DNA from: Candidatus Gastranaerophilales bacterium
GTDB taxonomy: Bacteria > Cyanobacteriota > Vampirovibrionia > Gastranaerophilales > Gastranaerophilaceae
Direction of reading: 5' to 3'
DNA length: 64,000 nt
Assembly: GCA_944325625.1 (NCBI GenBank)
Contig: CALVAP010000007.1
Location: 124,001-188,000 of the forward strand
The notes under the pieces were generated by a model. That model did not search any database, was not told where the DNA came from, and saw only the letters and a program-made list of their open reading frames with translations. Shown here one piece after another: positions 25,433-34,325 of the stretch. Position 1 is the first letter of the stretch. The number at the start of each line of letters is the position of its first letter. Made by a program: the position numbers and the translations under genes.

Positions 25433-27277
25433 TTATTCCTTAGTATATTCAGCATCAATTACATCATCATCATTATTTGAAGAGGATTCATTTTGCTGAG
25501 CTTCTGAACCTTCAGAGCTTGCGCTTTGAGCTTCTTCTTTTTGAACTTGTTCATATGCTTGTTGTGAAATGCTGAACATTTTTTGTTGCAAGTCTTCAGA
25601 AATCTTTTTAATTTCTTCTGCCGGTTTATTTTCATCCAAAGCTTTTTGAAGATTTGTTTTCAATTCTTCAAGGCTTGTTTTATCCGCATCTGAAATCTTT
25701 CCTTCGAAGTCTTTTACAATTCTTTCTGCTGAAGAAATTAAAGAATTTGCGTTATTTTTAATTTCTGCTTCTTCTTTTTTCTTTCTATCTTCTTCCGCGT
25801 TAGCCTCAGCCTCTTTCACCATTTTTTCAATGTCGGCTTCGTTCAAGTTCGAAGAATTTGTAATCGTGATTTTTTGTTCTTTATTTGTAGCTTTATCCTT
25901 AGCAGAAACGTTAACAATACCGTTGGCGTCGATATCAAAAGTAACTTCAATTTGCGGCATACCTCTCATTGCCGGTGGCAGACCATCAAGTCTGAACATA
26001 CCTAATGATTTGTTATCTTTTGCCATAGGACGTTCGCCTTGAAGTACATGAATATCTACTGCGGTTTGGTTATTTTCTGCCGTTGAGAATACTTGTGATT
26101 TTGAAACAGGGATTGTCGTATTTCTGGGAACCAACGGTGTCATAACACCCCCTAATGTTTCAATACCAAGTGTTAACGGAGTAACATCAAGAAGTACAAC
26201 GTCTTTTACTTCACCGGCCAAAACACCAGCCTGAACAGCAGCACCAACTGCTACTACTTCATCAGGGTTAACCGATTGGTTAGGATCTTTTCCTGTGTAT
26301 TCTTTTACCAATGCTTGAACTGCAGGAATACGAGTTGAACCACCTACAAGAACAACCTCATCAACATCTCCCTTAGAAAGTCCTGCTTCTTTTAATGCAT
26401 CAGCTACAGGTTTTTTACATCTTTCTAACAAGTCATGTGATAATTCTTCAAATTTTGCTCTTGTTAATTGAATATCTAAGTGTTTAGGACCGTTTGCATC
26501 AGCAGTAATAAAAGGAAGGTTAATGTTTGTTTCAACTACAGATGAAAGTTCACATTTTGCCTTTTCAGCAGCTTCTTTTAAACGTTGCATTGCTTGTTTA
26601 TCATTTCTTAAGTCGATACCTTCTTGTTTTTTGAATTCATCAGCAAGCCAATCCATAATTTTTTGGTCAAAGTCATCACCACCGAGGTGAGTATCACCTG
26701 AAGTTGAAAGAACTTCATGAACACCATCGCCTATTTCCAAAACAGAAACATCGAAAGTACCACCACCAAGGTCAAATACCAAAACTTTTTCGGGTTTTTC
26801 TTTTTCCAAACCATAAGCCAAAGCTGCCGCAGTAGGTTCGTTTACAATACGTAAAACATCCAATCCCGCAATTTTACCTGCATCTTTCGTTGCTTGTCTT
26901 TGAGCATCATTAAAATATGCCGGAACAGTAATTACTGCAGAAGTAACCTTTTCACCCAAATATGCGGAGGCATCATCTGCAAGTTTTCTCAAAATCATTG
27001 CTGAAATTTCTTGCGGAGTATAATCTTTTCCGTCAATACCAATTTTGTAATCATCGCCCATATGACGTTTGATAGAAATAACCGTTCTGTCCGGATTTAA
27101 GATTGCTTGACGTTTTGCAAGCTGTCCTACAAGTCTTTCACCTGTTTTAGAAAAACCAACTATTGAAGGGGTCGTTCTTGAACCTTCTGCATTGGCTATA
27201 ACAGTTGGTTTACCACCTTCCATAACCGCTACTACCGAGTTGGTAGTACCAAGGTCAATACCTATTGTCTTTGCCAT
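25433..27277 (-). CDS. dnaK: Chaperone DnaK (Hsp70)
   Basis: A full-length 614-residue Hsp70. It has the N-terminal ATPase domain ([42 protein letters not shown]), the substrate domain ([14 protein letters not shown]) and a helical lid. It ends in an acidic tail, [12 protein letters not shown], similar to the EEVD-like tails of bacterial DnaK. GGAG lies before ATG 27277. grpE, dnaJ and hrcA are not adjacent, and I found no CIRCE operator upstream, so control differs from the classical hrcA operon. Confidence 0.97.
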   Translation of the reverse strand: MAKTIGIDLGTTNSVVAVMEGGKPTVIANAEGSRTTPSIVGFSKTGERLVGQLAKRQAILNPDRTVISIKRHMGDDYKIGIDGKDYTPQEISAMILRKLADDASAYLGEKVTSAVITVPAYFNDAQRQATKDAGKIAGLDVLRIVNEPTAAALAYGLEKEKPEKVLVFDLGGGTFDVSVLEIGDGVHEVLSTSGDTHLGGDDFDQKIMDWLADEFKKQEGIDLRNDKQAMQRLKEAAEKAKCELSSVVETNINLPFITADANGPKHLDIQLTRAKFEELSHDLLERCKKPVADALKEAGLSKGDVDEVVLVGGSTRIPAVQALVKEYTGKDPNQSVNPDEVVAVGAAVQAGVLAGEVKDVVLLDVTPLTLGIETLGGVMTPLVPRNTTIPVSKSQVFSTAENNQTAVDIHVLQGERPMAKDNKSLGMFRLDGLPPAMRGMPQIEVTFDIDANGIVNVSAKDKATNKEQKITITNSSNLNEADIEKMVKEAEANAEEDRKKKEEAEIKNNANSLISSAERIVKDFEGKISDADKTSLEELKTNLQKALDENKPAEEIKKISEDLQQKMFSISQQAYEQVQKEEAQSASSEGSEAQQNESSSNNDDDVIDAEYTKE

Positions 27278-27497
27278 TTTTTATCTCCTTTAAATAAGTA
27301 CATTTTTTCAATCTCTTATAATCTGTTTATAACACCGTTTTGTAAAAAACTTTAAAAAATAAACAAAAAATTAATAATTCAATTGAATATCATAATATGT
27401 TTTGTAAATTTTTGTTTCATTTTAAGCTTTTCACTTAACATGACTGCCTGAAAAACCGTTTAATAATATAGGATATTAGCAAAATCATCGGGCATTT

Positions 27498-28400
27498 ATG
27501 ATAGCAATTCAAATGGATTTAAACTACCTCGCGAGGTATTTAAATATCAGTGCCGAGCGCATACAAGCGTATCGGCATAAAAGCCTTGAGGAAATTGTTG
27601 AACTCGAAGCCGAACAGGGAAATATACTTGCCCAAGAGTACCTTGCTAAAACCCTGCGAGACCCCAATTCGCTTCTTAAAATATTTAATTTGATTGACGC
27701 CCAAAATCGTTGGATGATTCTTAAAGAAATGAACGAAGATGATTTGCAAGATTTGCTACCGCTTCTGGAATCAAAAGATTTAATTTCGGGCTTATTCTTT
27801 TTTACCCATGATGCTTTAATCAAAATGATAGAAGAAATGCCACCGGAAGAAATTACTAAAGTCCTTTTCCAGTGCTATTCCGAAGAAGAATTTATGGCAC
27901 TTGTTCCGGAAACTGAAATGAACAAGTGGTTCGAGTCTGAAAAAGTTGACAAACAAAAAGTTTTTGAACAGGTTAAAGGTTTTAACCAGGAGATTTTAGC
28001 TCAAATGGTTGAGGCCGTGACAGGTGAAAACCAAGAAGACACCAACCGTGACGATTTAATCTCTACAATCGGAAATTTTAATCCAAGAGAATTTTTAGAA
28101 AGTGTTCAAGCTCTTAAACCCAAAAACAAAGGTCAGATTATCCTGAATATGACACAAGAAAAACCTGACCTATGGGAGGAATTTGATGCAAAAACACTTA
28201 CTCGTCCGCTTGAATATCTGGAAAAACCGGACATAATAAAAGGAATGACCCAACTCGAAGATAAAATGTTGGTACAAATGCTTCAAAACCTGCCAAAAGA
28301 ATTAATAGCTGTTGTTACAACCCAAATTAACCCCGAAGTCTTTTCTAAAGTTCTTGCCCGTGATTTCCAAGAAGTTTTGAAAAATGTTGTTTCTATCTAA
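27498..28400 (+). CDS. Helical-repeat protein, MgtE N-domain/FliG-like
   Basis: A 300-residue soluble protein built almost wholly of short amphipathic helices. The segment from about 45 to 130 (LKEMNEDDLQDLLPLL, IEEMPPEEITKVLFQC, EEEFMALVPETEM) resembles the N-terminal helical domain of MgtE magnesium channels and the related FliG repeats. The CBS and membrane parts of MgtE are absent. A second set of helices with similar spacing follows at about 180-300. Starts at 27498 and 27513 are both possible. It is divergent from dnaK and alone; its function is unknown. Confidence 0.6.
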   Translation: MIAIQMDLNYLARYLNISAERIQAYRHKSLEEIVELEAEQGNILAQEYLAKTLRDPNSLLKIFNLIDAQNRWMILKEMNEDDLQDLLPLLESKDLISGLFFFTHDALIKMIEEMPPEEITKVLFQCYSEEEFMALVPETEMNKWFESEKVDKQKVFEQVKGFNQEILAQMVEAVTGENQEDTNRDDLISTIGNFNPREFLESVQALKPKNKGQIILNMTQEKPDLWEEFDAKTLTRPLEYLEKPDIIKGMTQLEDKMLVQMLQNLPKELIAVVTTQINPEVFSKVLARDFQEVLKNVVSI

Positions 28401-28692
28401 AAACCTAAGTGACAAAATTGGTAATATTATTGAAATTTTATCCTGTTTCCATTCTAAACATTTTCATAAAATAATTGAACCTTATATTAATCACTCATTC
28501 AATGACTATATTTAATATTCACAAAACCCTCCGATTTGACAATTATACAGACGATATCCTCACCAGCCATTTCAACATTAATATCAAAATATCAAAACTA
28601 AAACGCGACAATAATTTCTAATTGTTCCAGAGCAGCAGTTATTTTACTTGATGGCTGGGAAATTAGTAAAGAGTACCCCTGGTAAATAAAAA
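28401..28692. other. Intergenic region with a distant inverted repeat
   Basis: 292 bases between the helical-repeat gene and the L27 terminator. CCAGCCAT (28563-28570) and ATGGCTGG (28651-28658) could pair across about 80 bases. Short open frames exist on both strands (for example a 39-codon plus-strand frame from 28502) but none has a convincing ribosome binding site. I cannot assign a gene. Confidence 0.4.
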
Positions 28693-28698
28693 AGACAA

Positions 28699-28726
28699 AG
28701 CGGGAGCACTTTAGAGTGCTCCCGCT
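28699..28726 (-). terminator. Intrinsic terminator of rplU-rpmA
   Basis: A perfect 12-pair stem AGCGGGAGCACT/AGTGCTCCCGCT with a four-base loop, followed on the minus strand by TTGTCTTTTTT. Confidence 0.9.
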
Positions 28727-28747
28727 TCTCTTTAATCTATTCGAAAA

Positions 28748-29002
28748 CTACTGTGCGTATACGCTTACTTGTTTTCTTGTTCTTCTGTGAGGTTCGAATT
28801 TTACAACCCCATCAATGAGTGCAAATAATGTATTATCTGAACCCATTGCTACGTTGTTACCAGGGTGAATTTTTGTTCCGCGTTGACGTACAAGAATATT
28901 ACCTGCAAGAACGCTTTCACCGCCGTATTTTTTCACGCCTAATCGCTTACTTTCCGAATCTCTTCCGTTTTTGGATGAACCTACACCCTTCTTATGAGCC
29001 AT
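28748..29002 (-). CDS. rpmA: 50S ribosomal protein L27
   Basis: An 84-residue L27 with the typical [20 protein letters not shown] start and the core [18 protein letters not shown]. It begins directly with M-A-H-K-K-G and has no cleavable N-terminal extension of the kind that Prp protease removes in Firmicutes. GGAG precedes ATG 29002. It lies 30 bases after rplU and is cotranscribed with it. Confidence 0.97.
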   Translation of the reverse strand: MAHKKGVGSSKNGRDSESKRLGVKKYGGESVLAGNILVRQRGTKIHPGNNVAMGSDNTLFALIDGVVKFEPHRRTRKQVSVYAQ

Positions 29003-29032
29003 TTTTATATCTCCTTATTTATTATTTTAATT

Positions 29033-29392
29033 TTATTCTTCTGTTGTTGCTGCTTCTTCTGTTTTAGCAGATTTTGCTGCTGTTGTTCTAATTTTTGTAA
29101 TCATCACTCTTGTAAAACCTTGTCTGTGACCTTGTTTTTTTCTATATCCTTTTTTAGGTCTTTGTTTGTAAACGATGATTTTCTTTGCTTTATCGTGGTT
29201 CATTACTGTGCCTTCCACTGTTGCTTTTTCAACATAGGGCTGACCCACTTTGGATTTTTTACCGTTTACTAACATAACAACTTTATCAAAAACAACTTTT
29301 GATTCTTTTTCATCTTCAAGAAGCTCGATATCAACGTATCTTCCTTCTGTCATCGGGTATTGCTTACCGCCTGTTTCTACTATTGCGTACAT
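29033..29392 (-). CDS. rplU: 50S ribosomal protein L21
   Basis: L21 of about 119 residues: MYAIVETGGKQYPMTEG at the N-terminus and KIIVYKQRPKKGYRKKQGHR in the RNA-binding core, with an extra Ala/Glu/Thr-rich tail of about 18 residues. An ATG at 29398 is also in frame, but AGGA lies only two bases before it and eight bases before ATG 29392, so the second is preferred and matches the family start. Confidence 0.95.
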   Translation of the reverse strand: MYAIVETGGKQYPMTEGRYVDIELLEDEKESKVVFDKVVMLVNGKKSKVGQPYVEKATVEGTVMNHDKAKKIIVYKQRPKKGYRKKQGHRQGFTRVMITKIRTTAAKSAKTEEAATTEE

Positions 29393-29476
29393 TTTCATTT
29401 TCCTTTCATTTTTAAGGGATTGCAGCTCTTTTTAAAAGCATTTAGGGACAATCAACCTATCTAATACAGTATTAAC

Positions 29477-29505
29477 AATTTACTTCGGACATGGACTATT
29501 GTCAA
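29477..29505 (-). promoter_or_regulatory. Sigma-70 promoter for rplU-rpmA
   Basis: On the minus strand a perfect TTGACA (29505-29500) and TAAATT (29482-29477) are 17 bases apart. The leader would be about 80 bases; I see no recognisable L21 leader structure in it. Confidence 0.55.
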
Positions 29506-29585
29506 TCATGGTTGAGCCGAAATATTGCGATTGTTTAAGCCAAATTGAACAAGAACAAATTATATGTTAAATTTTAATTGGAATT

Positions 29586-30392
29586 ATGAGCAAGTTTACA
29601 TATTTACAACAAAGTTTAAACAAAGGCCATATTGCAAGGTGGTCACAAAATTGCATGCCAATTAAATTCTACATTTCACCTTGCAAATTTTATTCCGTTG
29701 CGCATGAAGCAGACAGATATCATGAAATGGTTCTTCGGGCGTTGAGAGAGTGGGAAAGAGTTTCCGGAGGAATAATAAAATTCAGCGTTGTGAACACTCT
29801 TTATGATTCTCAAATCAACTTGAGCTGGAGAAGAGTAAATCGAGAATCCTTAGGTCATTGTACTTGGAACCATGATGATTCTTTCAGATATTATTCTGCT
29901 GAAATAGAAATCGGAATTTCTGACGGTTATGTCTGTCAAAAATACATGCACGAAGATGAGGTTTACCATACAATTGTACATGAGGTAGGTCATTCTCTGG
30001 GACTTGGACACAGCCCATTCGAGAATGATATTATGTATGTTCCTCATAAATACGGGGTTACCAAAATAGGTGAAAATGATATAGCAACTCTATTGTGGCT
30101 ATATCGCTTGCCTCATGGAGCAACTCCAAAAGATATTGCTGCAAAATACTCTTATGCAAAAGCGGATTTAGATGAAATTGTTCTTAAAATTGCCAAAAAA
30201 CAGATTTCTTCACAATTTGAAGACGTGAAAAATTCAATCAACATTCCTAAAAAAGACCTGCTTCAAGAACAACAAAATATTGCTGATTTAAAAAAATATA
30301 TGTTTAGCCTGCAAAATGTTCAAATACCTAAAGACGCTCAAGAGTTCTTTAAAAAAACTCAAATGGAAAAAAGTAAGAAAAACAAAGATTAA
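29586..30392 (+). CDS. Matrixin-like zinc metalloprotease
   Basis: A 268-residue metzincin. The zinc site HEVGHSLGLGH (H-E-x-x-H-x-x-G-x-x-H) is followed by a Met-turn (DIMYV), and the preceding region has the matrixin-like beta-strands (LREWERVSGGIIKF, INLSWR). There is no signal peptide or prodomain, which is unusual because matrixins act outside the cell. The C-terminal 80 residues are helical and charged. Its stop overlaps the next start (TAATG), so it is translationally coupled to a TadE-like gene and probably acts on or with the same surface structure. The ribosome binding site is weak. Confidence 0.78.
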   Translation: MSKFTYLQQSLNKGHIARWSQNCMPIKFYISPCKFYSVAHEADRYHEMVLRALREWERVSGGIIKFSVVNTLYDSQINLSWRRVNRESLGHCTWNHDDSFRYYSAEIEIGISDGYVCQKYMHEDEVYHTIVHEVGHSLGLGHSPFENDIMYVPHKYGVTKIGENDIATLLWLYRLPHGATPKDIAAKYSYAKADLDEIVLKIAKKQISSQFEDVKNSINIPKKDLLQEQQNIADLKKYMFSLQNVQIPKDAQEFFKKTQMEKSKKNKD

Positions 30393-30889
30393 TGAAAAAA
30401 CTTAAATCACAACAAATAACAGAGTTTATGTTAGCTGCTCCGCTTCTGATTATTTTCTTCGCAGTCCTGACAGAGTTTGCCTTTGCACTTAACGCTAACC
30501 TTGTTTTTACAAACGCAATAAAATCTAGTGTAATTGCTTACATAAGCACAATATCATCAGACACCAACAAGACTGAAATGGAAAATGCAATCAAAGATTA
30601 TGTTAAATCTGATATGCAAAAAAACAAAATACCAAACCTTTCTTCACTTAATGTTTCACTAATAAATGTTGGTGATAATCCTGCCGTAATAGGCAATTAC
30701 ACTTACAAACCGGGATTTACTTTTGCCTTCCTTCCCGCATTAAAAAACATAAATATGTCAGCTATAACTCTTTTTCCTATAACGGCCATTGATTTTACCG
30801 GATATGAAAATGCTATTTCCACAGAAGAATTAAACTCAATCCAACCCCAAATCGTTCAAGAAGGTGGTGATGTTGTTGTTGAACCATAA
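30392..30889 (+). CDS. TadE-like pseudopilin
   Basis: A 165-residue protein with an N-terminal membrane segment of TadE type (QQITEFMLAAPLLIIFFAVLTEFAF: the glutamate before the hydrophobic stretch is the family mark) and an external domain of about 110 residues ending in an acidic tail. TadE-like proteins are minor components of Flp/Tad pili. No tadA, tadB, tadC or flp gene is adjacent. It is coupled by overlap to the protease gene upstream and to the TadG-like gene downstream. Confidence 0.7.
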   Translation: MKKLKSQQITEFMLAAPLLIIFFAVLTEFAFALNANLVFTNAIKSSVIAYISTISSDTNKTEMENAIKDYVKSDMQKNKIPNLSSLNVSLINVGDNPAVIGNYTYKPGFTFAFLPALKNINMSAITLFPITAIDFTGYENAISTEELNSIQPQIVQEGGDVVVEP

Positions 30890-31670
30890 AGTTAACCGCT
30901 TAAAAAAACACAAGGCAAGCGCACTTGTTTCCGTAATCGCATTTTTTACAGTCTTTTTTGTATTCTGCGGATTTGCCATTGATTTTTCAATGGTAATAAC
31001 TGCTCGCTCACAATTACAAAATGCCGTTGAAACAGCCGTTCTTGGTGCTGCCCCATATATATCATCAGACAACGCAGAAAAAACCGCATACAATCTTTTT
31101 TCATATACCAAAACAAATTTCATTAAAAATGCCAATATTACAAATATAGAGATTAAAAAACCGGCAAATGCCATCTTGATTGAAGCCAATGCATTAGCAC
31201 AAACATATTTCTTAAGCGCACTAGGAATAAGAACTATCGAAATACAAGCCAAAGCAGCCGCAGAAGTTACGCCAATTATCTTAAATCCCGATATGGATTT
31301 AAACATTGAAAATCATATACAATACACCTCACCCGTTCTCGTATTCTCCAAAGAAGGAGCCGAGATTAAAATTAACCGCTCGGATAATACATCAGAATAC
31401 ATGGTTTATGTTGGGTTAAATGATAAAGTTAATGAAACAAAATGGGTTGATATAACCTGCTCCACAAATGATATTAATGCAAAAGAACAATTTTTTGACT
31501 TCGACGCGATTTGCGTAAAAGAAAAATACAATGGCGGCATCACTGCCGCCCAACAAATTCGTATTATAAATAATGACTCCTCAACTCCACCTGATTTATT
31601 TGCTATCAACGAGCTTGCACTCAACAACACTGCAACCCTCATCAAAAGCTCTAAATTTAATTCCTTATAG
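30870..31670 (+). CDS. TadG-like pilus assembly protein
   Basis: About 266 residues with an N-terminal membrane segment (VSVIAFFTVFFVFCGFAIDF) and the TadG-like continuation SMVITARSQLQNAVETAVLGAA. The extracellular part is beta-rich; there is no von Willebrand A domain, so it corresponds to the short Tad-like proteins. The start is uncertain: GTG 30864, ATG 30870 and TTG 30876/30879 are all in frame and close to AAGGTGG. Every choice overlaps the TadE-like gene. It is the last gene of the three-gene operon. Confidence 0.68.
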   Translation: MLLLNHKVNRLKKHKASALVSVIAFFTVFFVFCGFAIDFSMVITARSQLQNAVETAVLGAAPYISSDNAEKTAYNLFSYTKTNFIKNANITNIEIKKPANAILIEANALAQTYFLSALGIRTIEIQAKAAAEVTPIILNPDMDLNIENHIQYTSPVLVFSKEGAEIKINRSDNTSEYMVYVGLNDKVNETKWVDITCSTNDINAKEQFFDFDAICVKEKYNGGITAAQQIRIINNDSSTPPDLFAINELALNNTATLIKSSKFNSL

Positions 31671-31889
31671 TTACTCCGACAACATCTGTTGAAGTTCAAC
31701 ATCAGGTTTTCCAAGAACTCTGACAAGTTCTAAAACTGAAGCTTTCATTTGGCATTTTTGAGAACTTCCGTTAAAAAAGTCTGTATAAAAGCACCCCTCA
31801 CAAACACAACCCCTTTTATAACACTCAAGAGCTGTATTTGTCCATCTTCTGACAGCCACTGCTCTGCCCATATCTCTGCTTCTTAACAC
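31671..31889 (-). CDS. Small Cys-rich protein of unknown function
   Basis: 72 residues from a GTG start at 31889 that has GGGAGG nine bases upstream. Five cysteines at 23, 28, 30, 33 and 46 are arranged C-x4-C-x-C-x2-C-x12-C (CYKRGCVCEGC ... KCQMKA), suggesting a zinc or iron-sulfur site, followed by an amphipathic helix SVLELVRVLGKP. I do not recognise the family. A 16-base palindrome lies just upstream. Its stop touches that of the TadG-like gene. Confidence 0.65.
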   Translation of the reverse strand: MLRSRDMGRAVAVRRWTNTALECYKRGCVCEGCFYTDFFNGSSQKCQMKASVLELVRVLGKPDVELQQMLSE

Positions 31890-31917
31890 TCTAAGTAACC
31901 TCCCAATAATTCAGTTA

Positions 31918-31933
31918 ATAGACTATAGTCTAT
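31918..31933. promoter_or_regulatory. 16-base perfect palindrome, candidate operator
   Basis: ATAGACTATAGTCTAT is perfectly self-complementary and lies 29 bases upstream of the GTG of the small Cys-rich gene, where its promoter should be. Confidence 0.45.
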
Positions 31934-32063
31934 AATCCCCTATTTATAAGTTATTTCCCCTCGCCATGCCTCGAAAATTCAATCTCAACACGGCTTTAAT
32001 TTAATTATAGCTATAAACACTTCTTTTACAAGATAATCATGAAGAAATATTACAAACAGCTAA

Positions 32064-32095
32064 TTAAAGTCCTGTACTGAGATACAGGACTTTAA
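32064..32095. other. Strong orphan hairpin
   Basis: A perfect 13-pair stem (TTAAAGTCCTGTA/TACAGGACTTTAA) with a six-base loop. Neither strand has a good T run and no gene ends here, so it may be part of a small RNA or a protein-binding site. Confidence 0.5.
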
Positions 32096-32456
32096 GAGTA
32101 CGTAATCATGCATAAATACATGGTTTTAATCAGTCTAATACATGTAAACATGCATGCAACATGGTTTTAGGGATAATTTGTATTTTTTAAGTTTTGTAAC
32201 AATCTCGACTTTTTATAATTTTATCTGTAATATTCAGACTATAAATTTCCCAGCTACAAATAAGTCTTTTAGTCAAGTCTTATTTGCTCTTTGTAAACCT
32301 TTATAAAATTTTGTTTAAATTGCTAAATATTTTGAGATTTAAACAGCGATTTGTGCTAAATTCTAATAATAATTGATAGATTTTACGTAATTTGTTATGT
32401 AATAAACTATTTAACGCATTTATATTAAACCAAATGAGAGTCAAGGAGATTTAAGA

Positions 32457-33089
32457 ATGTCAGAATACTTGAGCAAAGAAGAAATTAGACAATGGAGAAG
32501 CTCATTGGAAAAGATAACTTTGGAAGAGTTCGCTGCCAGACTTGGTAAAACTATTAATGAAGAAAAAGAAACTCGTGATATAGTAGATATCGTTCTCGAA
32601 AAAGAACCGGTTCTCGTTCACGATAACTATAAAATAAAAACCGAAAAAATTACGACTATAGCTCAAAGAGCCCTTTCGAAAGAAAGAGAAATCACAACAG
32701 TAAAACACAACCTTCCTCTTGAACCGGTTAAGGTTGAAAAGAAAGTTAAACCTGTTGAGAAAAAAGAAGCTAAACCGGTGAACAAAAAAGTAAAAAGTGA
32801 AAAGCCTAAAAAAGCTCCAAAAGCAGAACCAATTGAAGTTAAAATTGAACCTTCAATTTCGGGAACTAATGTCAACGTTACTTTCAAAAAACCATTAACA
32901 GGAAGAGAGCAACTGGTATTTGACCATTTTCTTTCACACAAAAATTCCATTGTATATGCAAAAGACCTTGCTGAGCTTTTGGAATTACCGAGAGATTATG
33001 TTTACAAGTATATTAAAAATCTTAGAAACAAACTCGGCGAAGAAACGCTTCAAAATGCCAACAACGGCGGATATGTTTTAAAAGTTTAA
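32457..33089 (+). CDS. Winged-helix protein with Lys/Pro-rich linker
   Basis: A 210-residue protein. Residues 1-35 form a charged helical region, 90-125 a Lys/Glu/Pro-rich linker, and 145-210 a winged helix of the OmpR C-terminal kind (LTGREQLVFDHFLSHKN, YAKDLAELLELPRDYVYKYI, LRNKLGEET, NNGGYVLKV). No receiver domain is attached, so it is not a normal response regulator. AAGGAG lies before ATG 32457. The activase gene follows 16 bases later. It is probably a DNA-binding regulator with unknown input. Confidence 0.65.
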   Translation: MSEYLSKEEIRQWRSSLEKITLEEFAARLGKTINEEKETRDIVDIVLEKEPVLVHDNYKIKTEKITTIAQRALSKEREITTVKHNLPLEPVKVEKKVKPVEKKEAKPVNKKVKSEKPKKAPKAEPIEVKIEPSISGTNVNVTFKKPLTGREQLVFDHFLSHKNSIVYAKDLAELLELPRDYVYKYIKNLRNKLGEETLQNANNGGYVLKV

Positions 33090-33105
33090 TTAGTCAGGTC
33101 AACAC

Positions 33106-34278
33106 ATGGCAGAAACTCAGGAAAAAAAGAAATTAAAAGTGGCATTCCCTCATATGGGAACAATTTCTATTGTTTGGTCTGCTGCCTTAAGAAAAATGGG
33201 CTTGGAACCTTTTATTCCTCCTTATACAAGCAAAAAGACACTGTCGCTCGGAACAAAAAACAGTCCGGAGGCTATCTGCTTACCTTACAAGTTAATTCTG
33301 GGAAACTTTATTGAGGCTATAGAAGGCGGTGCTGATTATGTTGCAATGATTAGCTCACCCGGAATTTGTCGACTGGGAGAATACGGCAGCAGTATAAAAC
33401 ATGCCTTGTCTGATATGGGTTACGAAGCTAATTACATTGAACTTCAACTCTATGACGGGTTTAAGGGAATGTATCGATTTCTGACCGAACTTAGTGGTGT
33501 AAAAAATCCAATTCCCATAATCAAGGCAATTAATATCGCCGTTAGAAAAGTTTTTGTGCTGGATAGATTAGAAAAAACTTTTTCTTACTACCGCGCAAGA
33601 GAAGTTGTAACCGGTTCAGCCGAAAAAGCTTTTAATCGTGCATTAAAAATTGTTGATGAAGCAAACACAACAAGAGAACTTGCTAAAGCTCAAAAAAAAG
33701 CTATTGAGGAAATTCGCAAAACCAAAATTGAAAAAAACAAAGATATCTTATACGTAGATTTAACCGGAGAAATATTTCTCGTTTTGGATTATTTTGCCAA
33801 TCAAAATATAGAAAGAGAACTCGGAAAAATGGGAGTACAGACACGTCGTACACTTACAATTTCGAGCTTTTTAAAGGATGCTATTATTCCGAAATGGTTC
33901 AAAAAAGGTGAAACACACCTCGAACGCGCTTTTCGTTTGGCTAAACCATATCTAAGGAGAGACATCGGCGGAGATGCCTTGGAATGTATCTCTGACGTTA
34001 TGTTTGCTAATAAACAAGGAAAAGACGGAATTATTCACATAAGTCCTTTTACTTGTATGCCGGAAATAATTTCACAAAACATCTTCCCTTCAATGCGCGA
34101 AGATTGTGATATTCCTATTTTAACATTGATTATGGACGAACAAACGGGTAAGGCAGGATATTTAACAAGATTAGAGGCTTTTGTTGACCTTATGCGCAGG
34201 AAAAAACGCAAAAAAGAGGCTGAACGCCAAGCAAAAAAATTGAAAAAAGAAAAACAAAAAGAATACGTAAAACTATAA
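33106..34278 (+). CDS. 2-hydroxyacyl-CoA dehydratase activase-related protein (DUF2229-like)
   Basis: A 390-residue cytoplasmic protein resembling the DUF2229 and dehydratase-subunit-like parts of large CoA-protein activases of the HgdC/YjiL family. It begins KVAFPHMGTISIVWSAAL and keeps cysteines in EAICLPYK, SPGICRLGEYG and SPFTCMPE, likely ligands of an iron-sulfur cluster. The ATPase (BcrAD/BadF) half is missing, so it is a stand-alone part whose partner lies elsewhere. The last 35 residues are very rich in Lys and Arg. The exact reaction is unknown. Confidence 0.7.
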   Translation: MAETQEKKKLKVAFPHMGTISIVWSAALRKMGLEPFIPPYTSKKTLSLGTKNSPEAICLPYKLILGNFIEAIEGGADYVAMISSPGICRLGEYGSSIKHALSDMGYEANYIELQLYDGFKGMYRFLTELSGVKNPIPIIKAINIAVRKVFVLDRLEKTFSYYRAREVVTGSAEKAFNRALKIVDEANTTRELAKAQKKAIEEIRKTKIEKNKDILYVDLTGEIFLVLDYFANQNIERELGKMGVQTRRTLTISSFLKDAIIPKWFKKGETHLERAFRLAKPYLRRDIGGDALECISDVMFANKQGKDGIIHISPFTCMPEIISQNIFPSMREDCDIPILTLIMDEQTGKAGYLTRLEAFVDLMRRKKRKKEAERQAKKLKKEKQKEYVKL

Positions 34279-34290
34279 TTTAAAAAATAA

Positions 34291-34325
34291 AATGGGGCGG
34301 AAGTTAATTCCGCCCCATTCTTTTT
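34291..34325. terminator. Bidirectional terminator between the activase gene and malQ
   Basis: A perfect 12-pair stem (AATGGGGCGGAA/TTCCGCCCCATT) with a five-base loop and then CTTTTTT on the plus strand. It also ends convergent malQ. Confidence 0.9.

Larger units (their letters stand above)
31890..32456. other. Long non-coding region rich in palindromes
   Basis: 567 bases with no convincing gene. It contains a 16-base palindrome (31918-31933), a 12-base palindrome TTATAGCTATAA (32005-32016), a strong hairpin (32064-32095), two copies of ACATGGTTTTA near 32119 and 32159 around ACATGT and CATGCATG palindromes, and an inverted repeat CAAATAAG/CTTATTTG (32257-32286). It divides two divergently transcribed genes. 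Confidence 0.6.

Noticed and set aside
27278-27497. CIRCE operator for dnaK
   Set aside because: No TTAGCACTC-N9-GAGTGCTAA-like repeat is present upstream of dnaK.
28502-28621. 39-codon plus-strand frame beginning M-T-I-F-N-I-H
   Set aside because: No ribosome binding site; other frames of the same stretch look equally protein-like, so no gene can be called.
29393-29476. L21 leader autoregulatory RNA
   Set aside because: The 80-base leader shows no pattern I recognise as the known L21 leader; calling it would be guesswork.
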